Shown here piece by piece: positions 1 to 12,792 of a stretch of DNA of 64,000 nucleotides; position 1 is the first letter of the stretch; every line of letters starts with the position of its first letter. The stretch lies in contig JASFXZ010000014.1 of the NCBI GenBank assembly GCA_032209605.1, positions 16,697,231 to 16,761,230 of the forward strand, in the 5' to 3' direction. The notes below the pieces were generated by a model. The model did no database searches. It saw only the letters and a program-made list of their open reading frames with translations, and had not been told where the DNA came from. The position numbers and the translations under genes were made by a program. The stretch comes from Mactromeris polynyma. Lineage: Eukaryota; Mollusca; Bivalvia; Venerida; Mactridae.

Positions 1-1019
1 ATGTCACGTTTTGCGAAACCTTTTTATCAGGCGGAAAATAAATGCTATATAACATTATTATGAAAGATCTGGGAAAATGTGATCCGTCCACCCATCCTAA
101 ATAATACAGCCAATTGTCTTTTGAGCAACAACCGCTCAACAAAGCCGAACTTTTAATTTTTCAAACGTTGTAACTCTGAAGAAATTGCACTTTATATTTA
201 TCTACCAATTCATCGTAACTATGGACAAGAAGATGTAGAACTGGGTGAACATTACAGCTCAATTACTGATGCTACACATACATTTATTTCTTCGAAAACT
301 GATTCAGAATGACCACCGCATTCCTCTAGATTGAGTCCTCTGGGCTTTTCCTTATTGACATATTTGAAAGAAAGGGGATTTGAACCTCCACCAACAGCTG
401 CTGCTAAGAGAGAAATCTGTGTAATTAAAATAGGGAAACGTATTGGGCTGTTTTTTGCAACAGAAATTTGCAACACTGACTCGAAGCCGCAAATATTTGA
501 GAATCAACACCATTTGAAGCACGTTCCGTCACACTAACAATTCATCGTGCATTATATGCAATGAAATAGCATAAATATAACTGTATCTGATATTACATAA
601 AACTTTACTCTCCGTGCAATAAAGGTTTAAGTATTGATTAAGGGTTCAGTGCTTATTAAAATATTCAGGCATATGAAACGGGGACAGATATTATGAAACG
701 CCATGTATATAACTTGCATAAATGAACATGCCACTTTGGCTGCGTTTGGAGTGAAACTGAAGTCAACAGTAACGGTTTGGAAAACAAACACACAGCACAA
801 AAGCAACCTTATTCGGGTAGCTGAATAGATGTAAGTGAATAAAACTCTCCCGATGGGAGATAAGATGAGAAATTGTAGCAACACTGCATGACCAGAAAAC
901 AACAAAACTCAACATATAATAGGAAATGGATGGACAATTAGTTTAAACATATTCATTTCACATCAGTTGTGAAAAAAATTCTTACTACTTATACTAATCA
1001 CTCTCGATGACTTCTTCCT
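1..1019. other. Intergenic, nothing recognised
   Basis: AT-rich sequence with only short chance frames. A B-box-like 'ggaggttcaaatcccc' on the minus strand near 375-392 is the only hint of an old tRNA-derived repeat. Confidence 0.6.
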
Positions 1020-1155
1020 AGCTACCAACCAGAACTCGCACCAAATTTAGGGATTGTGAAGTTTGTGATAAAACCCTGCTTATCGCGGGGCTTGATCCAA
1101 CGACCTTCGGATTGGGAGTCAGACGCTCTACCACTCGACCACTGTGCCTCCTTGA
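1020..1155 (-). mobile_element. tRNA-derived SINE copy
   Basis: On the minus strand a pol III A box (gtggtcgagtggtagagcgt) and a degenerate B box (gttggatcaagcccc) are followed by a short body ending in cgagttctggttggtag. The same 3' core occurs in other SINEs of this window. Confidence 0.65.
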
Positions 1156-4100
1156 CAATGGATGGCAATTCAAGCGTCATAGCATGGTAAGGTGCCAATA
1201 CTGGTAAGTAGCTCAAGAAGATAGTCCTCGAAATAAACACAATAATATTTCGTGCCCACGTAAACAAAGAATCGAAAATGTTTTTATTCCAATATTTAAT
1301 GACCTGTTCATGTTTTGAAGAAAAGTTGTTTAGAGCTTTTGTTCCTAAATTGTATACAGTCAAACAACGTGTACTTAAATGGCCGTTAAAATAATGGGGC
1401 TGATTTTGTTGAGTTGCCAGTCTGTCATATTAAAGGAGTACGGATTCCGGTACCGCTTCAAAATGTTCCAGTTCATGTCGGCAGCCTGGTAACTTAAAAC
1501 GTATTGGTAAGTACATGTAAAACGTTTTGTAACTTTTTAGGCCATCTTCAAGGATATACGTTGGCTGTTGCAATCGACATGGTACTAGTCTGTCAGACTA
1601 GAAGTCTTTAATTTGCTAGGTGATATTTCTTCTCCTTGGTGATTTCAATGAAGACATTACATGTAAATATGAAAGCCATAAATTCGTTCTGCACCATGTG
1701 CTCATGTCAGGAAGTTGTCAGTTACCTGTAAGCGATTTTTTTTTACTACTGCTTAGAAACCAATGCATACTGGATATGACAACTTCTGATGTCAATATCT
1801 TACATCAAACAGTTTCATCCAACACAGAAACAAGATCATCTAACATAACGGACGAGAGTTTGTTATTCTACAGTCAAGTAATAATAACTCGCTTGTCTGG
1901 ACGTATCGACGGATTAATGACCGACGGATGGCATATTGGAAGTTCCCACAGGCGGCAACGTCGGGACATATAAAGCGAAGCCTCATGATGCATAAGATAA
2001 GTACTGGTATATGCAAGTTTCGTTACAAAAGTACAATGGTTAACTGTATAAGTGGTAAAGTACGGAGATGGAAAAGTTTGCAAATTTCGCGAATGCAGAA
2101 AAATCGCAAACAATTTCCATAGCGTAAATTTCCACCGAAGTATATTTTTCCTACGCACGCACCGTGTAGCCGATACTTGGAGTACAGTACTCAATGGAGT
2201 CACATCTAATACACTGCATGACCGATAATATTTTGAGTCCTACCATACCTTTTGGAGAATTAAATAAAATTAAGATGTTGATTATTTCATGATGTGTAGA
2301 TATTATAATCAAAATGATTTCGGCGATTCCCAAACATTTCCGCACCCGATATTATTCACTTATACATGATTTGCACCTACTATAATGCAATAGAAGTTTG
2401 ATTACAAGAGACTTAGCACACTGTTTGGCGAAATCGTTAGCGGAGGAGCGTGTAAGTTGCTTCGTTTGTATCGAAACTTGCAAAAGCTTTGCAATGAAAA
2501 ATAGTTTTTGGATAACTTCATACCTCGCACAGTGAGTCAGTTTGCGTAAAGTCTCAAATTTCATTTTCTCTGTATAAGGAATGTTACCCGCACAGGAATG
2601 GACCGGCAAGCTTTGCGTCAAGTTTATGCAGGATTTGCAAAGATGTAATTTACTTGTTTAAGACAGCGCAACATTAATATAACTTTGCTATCATGCACGT
2701 CATATTCCACAACATCCGGTACTGGCCGGGGTCTGAACTCTTGTCGGATTTATTGTGCAATTACGAGATTACGCAAGTAATTCGGATATTTTGTAGTAAA
2801 ATCTTGTCTGATTGAGTATGATGTTCCGTCTTATGATTGATCACAATGATGCCAAAGATGAACGCGATTAAATACTTGTCTAGACATAACATCGGTCGCG
2901 CAAATACAGGCCGACCGGAAAGAAATTGCTACAACTATTGTTCGATCGCAATATGACAATTTATGCCGAAAAAACATCATTTTTGCGCATATTGTTAAAC
3001 TGGTAACAATTAAAACGAAAGAGCGATATCTAAATCCCAATGTTGTTAAACAGCTATGTTTCTTGACTGGTGTTTGTTGATAGATGGTCAGTCAGTAGCT
3101 GTATCGAAACAAAATTGACTTAGTTGTTGGAGCAAATTTATAACCCTCATTTTGACAGTTAGGAAATATCCTTCGTAAACAGCGTGTCCTTGCCAACCAA
3201 ACCTCATGTATCGTCTGAACGCATCGAGAGAAATATGGATAAGATCTATCTAATATTATGATTCCTTGTTTTGGTGACACACGAAGTTTGATATCAGTGA
3301 TAGTGGAAATTGGACTCAGAGTAATCGTAATGCATTTTGTTTTCAAGGCGTATCTCAACGGCATTTCAGACAATTCAGCTGCGAGACGGTATCTAGCAAG
3401 ACCTTAAATAGGTTCTCCCGCAAACTATGAACTATAGTATATAATTATTAAATAAATTTACAAATAAATTAGCAACGGTTCTAGTATATTAATTATTTAA
3501 TGAGTACAAACAATATTTTACGAGTTTATTAAAACACAATGACCTATGCAAATAGCACAGTGCGGCTTATCGTACAGTTTTATTTTCGGTATTTTTGAGT
3601 TGGGAATCAATTAAATATGGCCATGACATTTACGGAGATCAATCAACTTGTACCGCTTTGATTAAATCATATCTAAGTAATTTCGTACACGATTTGTTCG
3701 ACTGGTATAATATTGTTTGGTCGATTCGTATCTCCTTCGTCAACAAGGTGTAGAGTAGATATGCTGACAGTGGAACGTGATAGCGGAGGTAACTGCTAAA
3801 GGTACAAGATTGTAGTCGATGGTGCAATCTCTTTCATACACTTATCTATATGCAATTAAAAATATGCTCTCTAAAAGACACTTCTCTAATGTTCATTTGT
3901 AGTAAAAACATTTCCAACTTGGCAAGGACTTACGGTGTAACTAAAATGTTTAAACAAAGGTACGTACATTAACATGTAATTAAACATAAGCGTAATAGGT
4001 TACCAAACCAATGGTTAACTTGTACTCCGTTGAACCGAATAACAATGGATATTGCTATCCCAATAATAAAATCTTGGTTTATTCTAAAAACGCAATCAAT

Positions 4101-4273
4101 GTATAATTGTTGCAAATGGTCAATTATTTGATTATTCATCAATGTTTCAATGATATCAAAGAAATCGACGTTAGGATGCGTAAAATGGACAGATACGTCC
4201 AGTAGGAAATGTCGTATACGAGTATAAAGAGCCCAGTCGGACCAAAAGCACACGGACACGTGAGGAAACCCAC
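1156..4273. other. Intergenic, nothing recognised
   Basis: No exon-like block with conserved protein, no RNA gene and no clear transposon ends. Confidence 0.55.
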
Positions 4274-5708
4274 ATACTGATAGTAGCCCGTGGAATACTG
4301 ATAGTGGCCCATGGAATACTGATAGTGGCCCGTGGAATACTGATAGTTGCCCGTGGAATACTGATAGTAGCCCGTGTAATACTGATAGTAGCCCATGGAA
4401 TACTGATAGTGGCGCGTGGAATACTGATAGTTGCCCGTGGAATACTGATAGTGGCCCGTGGAATACTGATAGTAGCCCGTGGAATACTGATAGTAGCCCG
4501 TGTAATACTGATAGTAGCCCGTGTAATACTGATAGTAGCCCGTGTAATACTGATAGTGGCCCGTGGAATACTGATAGTAGCCCGTGTAATACTGATAGTG
4601 GCCCGTGGAATACTGATAGTGGCCCGTGTAATACTGATAGTGGCCCGTGGAATACTGATAGTGGCCTGTGTAATACTGATAGTAGCCCGTGTAATACTGA
4701 TAGTGGCCCGTGGAATACTGATAGTGGCCCGTGCAATACTGATAGTAGCCCATGGAATACTGATAGTGGCCCGTGGAATACTGATAGTAGCCCGTGGAAT
4801 ACTGATAGTGGCGCGTGGAATACTGATAGTTGCCCGTGGAATACTGATAGTAGCCCGTGTAATACTGATAGTAGCCCGTGTAATACTGATAGTGGCCCGT
4901 GGAATACTGATAGTAGCCCGTGTAATACTGATATTGGCCCGTGGAATACTGATAGTGGCCCGTGTAATACTGATAGTGGCCCGTGGAATACTGATAGTGG
5001 CCTGTGTAATACTGATAGTAGCCCGTGTAATACTGATAGTGGCCCGTGGAATACTGATAGTGGCCCGTGCAATACTGATAGTAGCCCATGGAATACTGAT
5101 AGTGGCCCGTGGAATACTGATAGTAGCCCGTGGAATACTGATAGTAGCCCGTGCAATATTGATAGTAGCCCATTGATAGTAGCCCGTGGAATACTGATAG
5201 TGGCCCGTGGAATACTGATAGTTGCCCGTGGAATACTGATAGTTGCCCGTGGAATACTGATAGTAGCCCGTGGAATACTGATAGTAGCCCGTGTAATACT
5301 GATAGTAGCCCGTGTAATACTGATAGTGGCCCGTGGAATACTGATAGTAGCCCGTGTAATACTGATAGTGGCCCGTGGAATACTGATAGTGGCCCGTGTA
5401 ATACTGATAGTGGCCCGTGGAATACTGATAGTGGCCTGTGTAATACTGATAGTAGCCCGTGTAATACTGATAGTGGCCCGTGGAATACTGATAGTGGCCC
5501 GTGCAATACTGATAGTAGCCCATGGAATACTGATAGTGGCCCGTGGAATACTGATAGTAGCCCGTGGAATACTGATAGTAGCCCGTGCAATATTGATAGT
5601 AGCCCATTGATAGTAGCCCGTGGAATACTGATAGTGGCCCGTGGAATACTGATAGTGGTCCGTGGAATACTGATATTGGCCCGTGGAATAATGATAGCGG
5701 CCCTTGGA
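4274..5708. repeat. 21-bp minisatellite (about 68 units) with higher-order duplications
   Basis: The unit is close to atactgatagtggcccgtgg plus one base. Variants differ mainly at the tgg/tag/ttg and cgtgg/cgtgt/catgg positions. Because 21 is divisible by three and the unit has stops in only one of six frames, long spurious reading frames appear: GILIVAR repeats on plus, and YYQYSTG, HGLLSVF and ATISIPR repeats on minus. A marker variant ggcctgtg occurs at 4663, 4999 and 5433. Spacings are 336 (16 units) and 434 (20 units plus a 14-bp truncated unit). Truncated units follow gcaatattgatagtagccc at about 5171 and 5605. Confidence 0.95.
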
Positions 5709-6159
5709 ATAGTTTTCTTGGTTGTGTCGAAAGTATGGTTTAGCCTCGTCTGTATGGACTTTAAGCCGAATATCAACATCTTTATTAAGCAGTGCAAAGC
5801 GTTTTGTAAAGCCTACATATTATAACATAACGTTGAAATCGGTTACGTTCCACCGCATTCCAATATGAGTTTATATTATGAGACGATTTTTCTCTACAGA
5901 TGAGACAGATAATACATTTTTACGACTGATAAATATCAACTCATTGTCTGCACTATAACAGTACATAAAGGGGAATGAACCATAAAAATATCTCAGAGTC
6001 ATTTGCATAAATCAACCTTAATACTCACACTCCGTGAAACTCCTAGGTAATGGTACATGTGTACTTATCGGCATATCGTTGGGTTACAAAATCTGCACAT
6101 AAGTATTGATACAGATTATACCAGAAATGAAAATGTAAATGGTGTTTAGATATAAAACA
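5709..6159. other. Spacer between two minisatellites
   Basis: 450 bp of unique AT-rich sequence. Confidence 0.6.
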
Positions 6160-7245
6160 AAAACAATACCAAAATGGATCAGAAGGTGCCCTCAAGAAGT
6201 GGACACAGCAAACAACACCAAAATGGATCAGAAGGTGCACCACTCAAGAAGTGGACACAGCAAACAACACCAAAATGGATCAGAAGGTGCACGCAAGAAG
6301 TGGACACAGCAAACAACACCAAAATGGATCAGAAGGTGCACGCAAGAAGTGGACACAGCAAACAACACCAAAATGGATCAGAAGGTGCACTCAAGAAGTG
6401 GACACAGCAAACAACACCAAAATGGATCAGAAGGTGCACGCAAGAAGGGGACACAAAAAAAATAACAAAATGGATCAGAAGATGCACGCAAGAAGGGGAC
6501 ACAAAAACAATACCAAAATGGATCACAAGGTGCACGCAAGAAGGGGACACAAAAACTATACTAAAATGGATCACAAGGTGCATGCAAGAAGGGGACATAA
6601 CAAACAATACCAAAATGGACCACAATGTCCATGCAAGAAGGGGACACAAAAACTATACCAAAATGGATCACAAGGTGCATGCAAGAAGGGGACACAACAA
6701 CTATACCAAAATGATTCACAAAGTGCATGCAAGAAGGGGACACAAAAACTATACCAAAATGGATCACAAGGTGCATGCAAGAAGGGGACACAACAACTAT
6801 ACCAAACTGGATCACAAAGTGCATGCAAGAAGGGGACACAAAACTATACCTAAATGGATCACAAGGTGCATGCAAGAAGGGGACACAACAAACACTACCA
6901 AAATGCACCACAAGGTGCACGCAAGAAGGGGACACAACAAACAATACCAAAATGGATCACAAGGTGCATGCAAGAAGGGGACACAACAAACAATACCAAA
7001 ATGGATCACAAGGTGCATGCAAGAATTGGACACAACAGCTATACCAAAATGGATCATAAAGTGCATGCAAGAAGGGGACACAACAACTATTCCAAAATGG
7101 ATCACAAAGAGCATGCAAGAAGGGGACACAACAAATAATACCAAAATGGATCACAAAGTGCATGCAAAAAGGGGACACAACAACTATACCAAAATGGATC
7201 ACAAAGTGCATGCAAGAAGGGGACACAACAAACAATTCCAACATT
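6160..7245. repeat. About 49-bp minisatellite (about 22 units)
   Basis: Units begin with aaaatggatca at 6171, 6220, 6272, 6321, 6370, 6419, 6467, 6515 and onward, so periods are 46-52 bp. The first six units carry 'aagtggacacagcaaacaac'. Later units change to 'aaggggacacaacaa' and 'acaaggtgcatg', so the array drifts from one subtype to another along its length. The indels change frame from unit to unit. The open frames across it (on both strands, up to 386 codons) reflect lack of stops in the unit, not a gene. Confidence 0.95.
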
Positions 7246-7634
7246 GCACTTTACAATGCTCGTATTTATTCCATTTACCTATCCTAAACCCGAACAAAAA
7301 AGGCAACAGTTCTATCTGTTTAATTAGGTCATAGTAGAATTTAGACCAAGTTTGTAAAGCGTCGTGAAAAACAATGAATGCAACATGTATGCATTTGAGA
7401 ATCATTACGTAAGAAAAAAGAAGAATTGAGATTACAGTAGAGACACAGCATCTCATGTTATACGTTATATAGTCTGAAAACAAATGATGAAGATTTTACT
7501 TCAAAACTCGATCTGCTTAATGGATGAATATGTATGTACGACATTATGCATAACTTGATTATTCAACCCCCGTCTTGATATCGAGCATATTATTGCATTT
7601 ATGTCAAGGCTAATTCAAGAGAATCATTCAAGGG

Positions 7635-7770
7635 AGGAGGCATTGAGGGCGAGGGGTAGAACGTCTGAATCCTGATTCGAAGGTCGTGGGTTCGTACTCC
7701 AACCGGGTTAAGGATAAACTTCGCAATCTTTGAAATATGTGCAAGTATTGGTTTAGTAAACCAGGGATCA
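7635..7770 (+). mobile_element. tRNA-derived SINE copy (degenerate)
   Basis: It has a weak A box (gaggggtagaacgtctga), a B box at gtgggttcgtactcc, and a tail ending agtattggtttagtaaaccag, which is the degraded form of the tail in the 39.4-kb SINE. Confidence 0.5.
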
Positions 7771-7974
7771 GCCATCGAGAGTGATTGTTCTATATTAATT
7801 TCAAATTCATTTAATTGATTGGCTTTGCTTCGTTTAACAGTCTTAAACATACATCTTTCTAATTTCTGGTGTTCAGACGAGACATTGCAGATTCCGTTGC
7901 ATTGGAATGAGCTCTTGCACAATGAACAGCGCAGAAGCACATTGTAAGACGGTATATTTAACAAGATGAGTAAA

Positions 7975-7992
7975 TAAATAAATAAATAAATG
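7975..7992. repeat. (TAAA)n microsatellite
   Basis: Short run of taaa units. Confidence 0.8.
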
Positions 7993-8797
7993 AAAACATC
8001 ATTGCCCGGCACTAATGCCTGTCTAGGCATCCACAATGATTAATCTGTGATTGCTGTTGTTTTTATTTACAATCTGCGAGTTTTTACATTGCAAATTGCT
8101 AACGCTGTTGCTTTTCACGTGGCGCCAACATGTCTGTTATGTTATACTGGTGCTGTTGTTTTTTGCCGATTTTCGACTTTAGCGCCTGCAAACAAATTCC
8201 TTATACGTCGCAACAAGCACGCTATAGAATGGATTCGAGAGAAATTGTAATATTTCCCCATACAAATTGTAGACGACGAAACGTATGAGTCATGATAACA
8301 TAGACGTACTTTATGTTCATACGCTGGATGATTATTTTTGCCAATATTTATATGCTGATCGTCGTAAATCAACTCGATGGCCGCAAAGAATGACTCATCT
8401 TAGATATACAAACATTGCAAAGAAAAGCTTTTTGTTATTGGGAATATAACCATGGAGGGACGTCCATATCTACGTTACTTGAGCACAGGACATGAAATTG
8501 TGAGCGAAACATTTCACACAACATGCTATGTATTGAAGTTAAATAAAATCGCAGAGGTAAAGGTGATGGTACCAATATAACCATCAGTTGTCCAGTTAAT
8601 ATCTTCTGTCGTGCAATAATGGTACTGTTTGAATGTAGTCAATTTGAAAATATTTTTGCAATAGTAATACATGTATTTTAAAAGGGTTGTTGGTAACATT
8701 AACAGCCATTATGGTGGAGGAAGACTTCATGAGGACACGTGGGTAGAACCATCGACTTTTCGTAAGCCGGTTGGGTGGCTTTCTCATTTACAAAGAC

Positions 8798-8835
8798 TAC
8801 ATCACGGGTGGGATTCGAACCCACAACTTTGAGGG
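8798..8835 (-). mobile_element. tRNA T-arm fragment, probable SINE remnant
   Basis: On the minus strand 'tgtgggttcgaatcccaccc' is a perfect B box with T-stem, but the rest of a tRNA cloverleaf is not visible. Confidence 0.35.
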
Positions 8836-9593
8836 GCAGTTGTTTTGAAATATACGATACAATGCAACGGTATAGTACGGTAATTCTTAATAACTCAATA
8901 AATTTGTTGAATTTAAAAGGTTTTTTGTTCAACTTTAAATAATGAAAAAAGAAAATTGTTTATTTAAAAAAAAATTCAGAGCCTATAGTAGTTTTTTATT
9001 AGACACATGTTGGTGTTGATTTCCTTATATAGAATCTGGTCCAAGTGTGTGTTTACTGTCCGCCATACTGAGCCCCGTACTTCTCAGAATGAGGTTCAAA
9101 CTTTAATGTCTACTTTTAAGCTTTGGTTACATAATTCAAAATCCATGGCGCCCAATAAATATCAATACATTGCATAATAAATAGAAAAATTGTTTTTGAT
9201 GGAATTGAATTCGTTGCTATTGTTGAGTTGCTTTGCAGATGGTGTTGTTGTTTGACGATTATGGTGTTGTTTTTGTTGTTGGTCAAGGACAATAAGATTG
9301 ACGCTGATACCATGTCAGTTTGTTCCAAAATGTTTACATATTAGCTTCCACAATGTGAATCATTGGAATAAAACATGCATACTGCCCACTTTTGTCGAAA
9401 TTCCATAACAAAATAATCAGAAGATCAGGGTTGGTGAACACATGACTTTTTTGTTTACACCGCGGCACGAAAACCTGGCGGCCGATCACAAAATGTTACG
9501 TATTTTGGCAGTTTTTGTTTGTTAGAAATAGTTTTTAATATCCTAAAACTTGGTCCTCCAAACTCCGGTTGCATCGATGCCCATATCGACACC

Positions 9594-9698
9594 TAGATCT
9601 CTGTAGATTTGCCGGAATACGTGCCGCAAACTTTAAGCGAGGCGAAATGTTCTCCGATTTTTGTGTGTCACACATTCCGGCATATCTACAGAGATCTA
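9594..9698. repeat. 25-bp inverted repeat (hairpin) with 55-bp loop
   Basis: Arms at 9594-9618 and 9674-9698 match at 24 of 25 positions (tagatctctgtagatttgcc and its complement, continuing ggaat). No TIR-element flanks or known RNA family recognised. Confidence 0.7.
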
Positions 9699-10350
9699 TG
9701 TGTCACGTGTTCACCCAGCTTGAAGATAAAAGTAACCTTGTGTAATAATTATAATATTGCTACTTTCATCAGACTAATTATAATCCCTACACGCGTTTGC
9801 AATGTAGAAGTATGCGTCTTTCATAGCAAGATATGTATATTTCTCGACATAAGCGTATTAGCCCCAGACGGTTGAGTTTTTAATGATCAATTTATTGTTT
9901 AAGGTTGTCATTTGTTCTTCATAGCGACTTAAGTAGCATGATGATCTGTCGGATTTAGTTACACAAGACAATAAAAACAGGGAAAAACATCCACTCGAGA
10001 CATAAACAGCTCGTCAAAATGTATGATTACATCATCGCATAGAATACGATCGAACGTGTTTTATAGGTCATGCCATTTATAACTCCATTAAATTATAATA
10101 TTTATCATATCTCAAGTTACGTAACTTAGCTACAATACTGATAATGTTCTATAATTATAAACAAATAAGTGGTCACGTGTCCGGAAATACATAAACGCTC
10201 CATTTAATTAGTTGTTGTAAATTAGTTTTAATGTAGTAAAACAATTTAGTTATAGACGTGTTGGTCGGTCTATTGAAAGATCCTACTTCGAATTTGTTAG
10301 TTAGTCAAGCAATAGCTATACATATCAATCATAAACATTATGAGCTGGAT

Positions 10351-11850
10351 AGTGAATGCAAAAGTCATGAATATTCATTAACCGGTCTTGTTAGTTAGTG
10401 AATGCAAAACTCATGAATATTCATTAACCGGTCTTGTTAATTAGTGAATGCAAAAGTCATGAATATTCATTAACCGGTCTTGTTAGTTAGTGAATGCAAA
10501 ACTCATGAATATTCATTAAGCAGCCTTGTTAATTAGTGAATGCAAAAGTCATGAATATTCATTAAGCAGCCTTGTAAGTTAGTGAATACAAAAGTCATGA
10601 ATACTTATTAAGCGGCCTTGTTAGTTTGGTAAATGCAAAAGTCATGACTCTCCATTTACCGGACTTGTTAGTTTTGTAAATGCAAAAAGTCACGAATCTC
10701 CATTAACCGGACTTGTTAGTTTGGTAAATGCAAAGTCATGAATCTCCATTAACCGGACTTGTTAGTTTGGTAAATGCAAAAAGTCATGAATCTCCATTAA
10801 CCGGACTTGTTAGTTTGGTAAATGCAAAAAGTCATGAATCTCCATTTACCGGACTTGTTAGTTTTGTAAATGCAAAAAGTCATGAATCTCCATTTACCGG
10901 CCTTGTTAGTTTGGTAATGCAAAGTCATGAATCTCCATTAACCGGACTTGTTAGTTTGGTAAATGCAAAAAGTCATGAATCTCCATTTACCGGCCTTGTT
11001 AGTTTGGTAAATGCAAAAGTCATGAATCTCCATTTACCGGCCTTGTTAGTTTTGTAAATGCAAAGTCATGAATCTCCATTAACCGGCCTTGTTAGTTTTG
11101 TAAATGCAAAAAGTCATGAATCTCCATTTACCGGCCTTGTTAGTTTTGTAAATGCAAAAAGTCATGAATCTCCATTTACCGGCCTTGTTAGTTTGGTAAA
11201 TACAAAGTCATGAATCTCCATTAACCGGACTTGTTAGTTTGGTAATGCAAAGTCATGAATTTCCATTAACCGGACTTGTTAGTTTTGTAAATGCAAAAAG
11301 TCATGAATCTCCATTTACCGGCCTTGTTAGTTTGGTAATGCAAAGTCATGAATCTCCATTAACCGGACTTGTTAGTTTGGTAAATGCAAAAAGTCTTGAA
11401 TCTCCATTTACCGGCCTTGTTAGTTTGGTAAATGCAAAAGTCATGAATCTCCATTAACCGGACTTGTTAGTTTTGTAAATGCAAAAAGTCTTGAATCTCC
11501 ATTAATCCGGACTTGTTAGTTTTGTAAATGCAAAAAGTCATGAATCTCCATTAACCGGCCTTGTTAGTTTTGTAAATGCAAAAGTCATGAATCTCCATTA
11601 ACCGGACTTTTTAGTTTTGTAAATGCAAAAGTCATGAATCTCCATTTACCGGCCTTGTTAGTTTGGTAAATGCAAAAGTCATGAATTATCATTTACCGGC
11701 CTTGTTAGTAAATGCAAAAGTCATGAATCTCCATTAACCTGACTTGTTAGTTAGTCAATGTTAAAGTCGAGAATATTCATTAACCGGACGCGTTTGTTGT
11801 GCAAGCAAAAGCTACGAATATCCTTGAACCGAACCTATTAGCAAGACCAC
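10351..11850. repeat. 46-50-bp minisatellite (about 30 units)
   Basis: The first units (from 10351, period 46) read agtgaatgcaaaagtcatga then atattcattaaccggtc and ttgttagtt. From about 10620 units become 48-50 bp, with taaatgcaaaaagtcatgaa then tctccatt(t/a)accgg and (c/a)cttgttagtttt/gg. Edge units after 11740 are degenerate. Short open frames here (e.g. ESPLTGLVSLVNAKSH repeats) are artefacts of the repeat. Confidence 0.95.
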
Positions 11851-12424
11851 AGAAATGTCATATTTTTTTTTAAAAAACGACTTAATGGCGAGACCGAAGC
11901 ATTATTATTCCATTATGTCCGGGGTGTCCGAACTACGTGCGTATTCACAGATTTTGAGGAGAAGGTTTGTTTGTTAATATATCTTTAAAAAAGATGCGCA
12001 TTGTGCTAGACTTATTTCAAAATCGGCGTCGTACGCAAAACATTGACCCATAGCGTGTAAGCACACAGTTTAAAAGAGAGATGGAATAATTTAGAAACGC
12101 TGTGCGGCAGCCGTGCAGTAAAATATAATTAAAGATATAGCTTTCTGTAACCGCATTATTCCTTGCTGCATGCATTTACAATGGTATCAGTATTCCAGTA
12201 AATAAATAACCATATCTCCGTGCATATCAAATAATTTGGAGAGGCTATATCGTGCCATTTAGATGTCTCATAGAGCAGTATATGCAAGGATTATTCTATA
12301 ATACTCTACAGGGTCAAGACTCATTCAGATGAAATAGTTTGTGTGGCAGTTAAAGGGAGACTACTACGATTGTCAAAATATCCGAAGAGTTAATGTCCAC
12401 TCTTCAAATAAAACAGTCTCGAAC

Positions 12425-12545
12425 TGCGCTTACAGGTTATTGCACGTGAGGGAAGAGCGCCTGACTCCTGATCCGACGACCTCCGCATGCAAACAATAAC
12501 TCTCTTACATATATTGGATTAGTGCCAATAGTTCCCGTAATTCGA
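12425..12545 (+). mobile_element. Degenerate tRNA-headed SINE-like sequence
   Basis: The stretch gagggaagagcgcctgactc followed by ctgatccgacgacctcc resembles the head of the 7.6-kb SINE, and agtgccaatagttcccg the tail. The B box is lost. Confidence 0.3.
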
Positions 12546-12792
12546 CCCTTTATATACTCAACAAAAGACTAACCTAACATCTGGGAAATTTCCATTACCT
12601 TCGTGCAAAATGTCAAAATAATATACAGACAAGACAAAGACTTTTAAATGACATTTTAATGTTCAGTTACTTATGCAGTATTCTTGTTTTATTCCAATCT
12701 ATTCGTACAATATCAGGATATTTATTGAAAAAATAAAGTAATATTCTTTCTCACTTGTCAAAAAAGCAAGACAAGATGACTATGATGGCGCT

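Larger units (their letters stand above)
7246..10350. other. Intergenic with SINE fragments and one hairpin
   Basis: Apart from the SINE pieces at 7.6 and 8.8 kb and the inverted repeat at 9.6 kb, nothing is recognised. Confidence 0.55.

Noticed and set aside
252..537. Overlapping short frames on both strands
   Set aside because: No conserved motif. The region contains only a tRNA T-arm-like fragment.
3969..5825. Long reading frames of 145-552 codons on both strands
   Set aside because: They come from the 21-bp repeat, whose length is a multiple of three and which lacks stops in most frames. No signal peptide, domain or splice context supports a gene.
6139..7334. Frames of up to 386 codons on both strands
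   Set aside because: Products of the 49-bp repeat. Indels shift the frame from unit to unit and every frame is equally open.
10728..11457. ESPLTGLVSLVNAKSH-type repeated peptides
   Set aside because: Translation of the 46-50-bp minisatellite. The frame is lost at each 1-bp unit length change.
4274..11850. CRISPR-like arrays
   Set aside because: Units are contiguous with no unique spacers, no Cas genes exist nearby, and the genome is eukaryotic.
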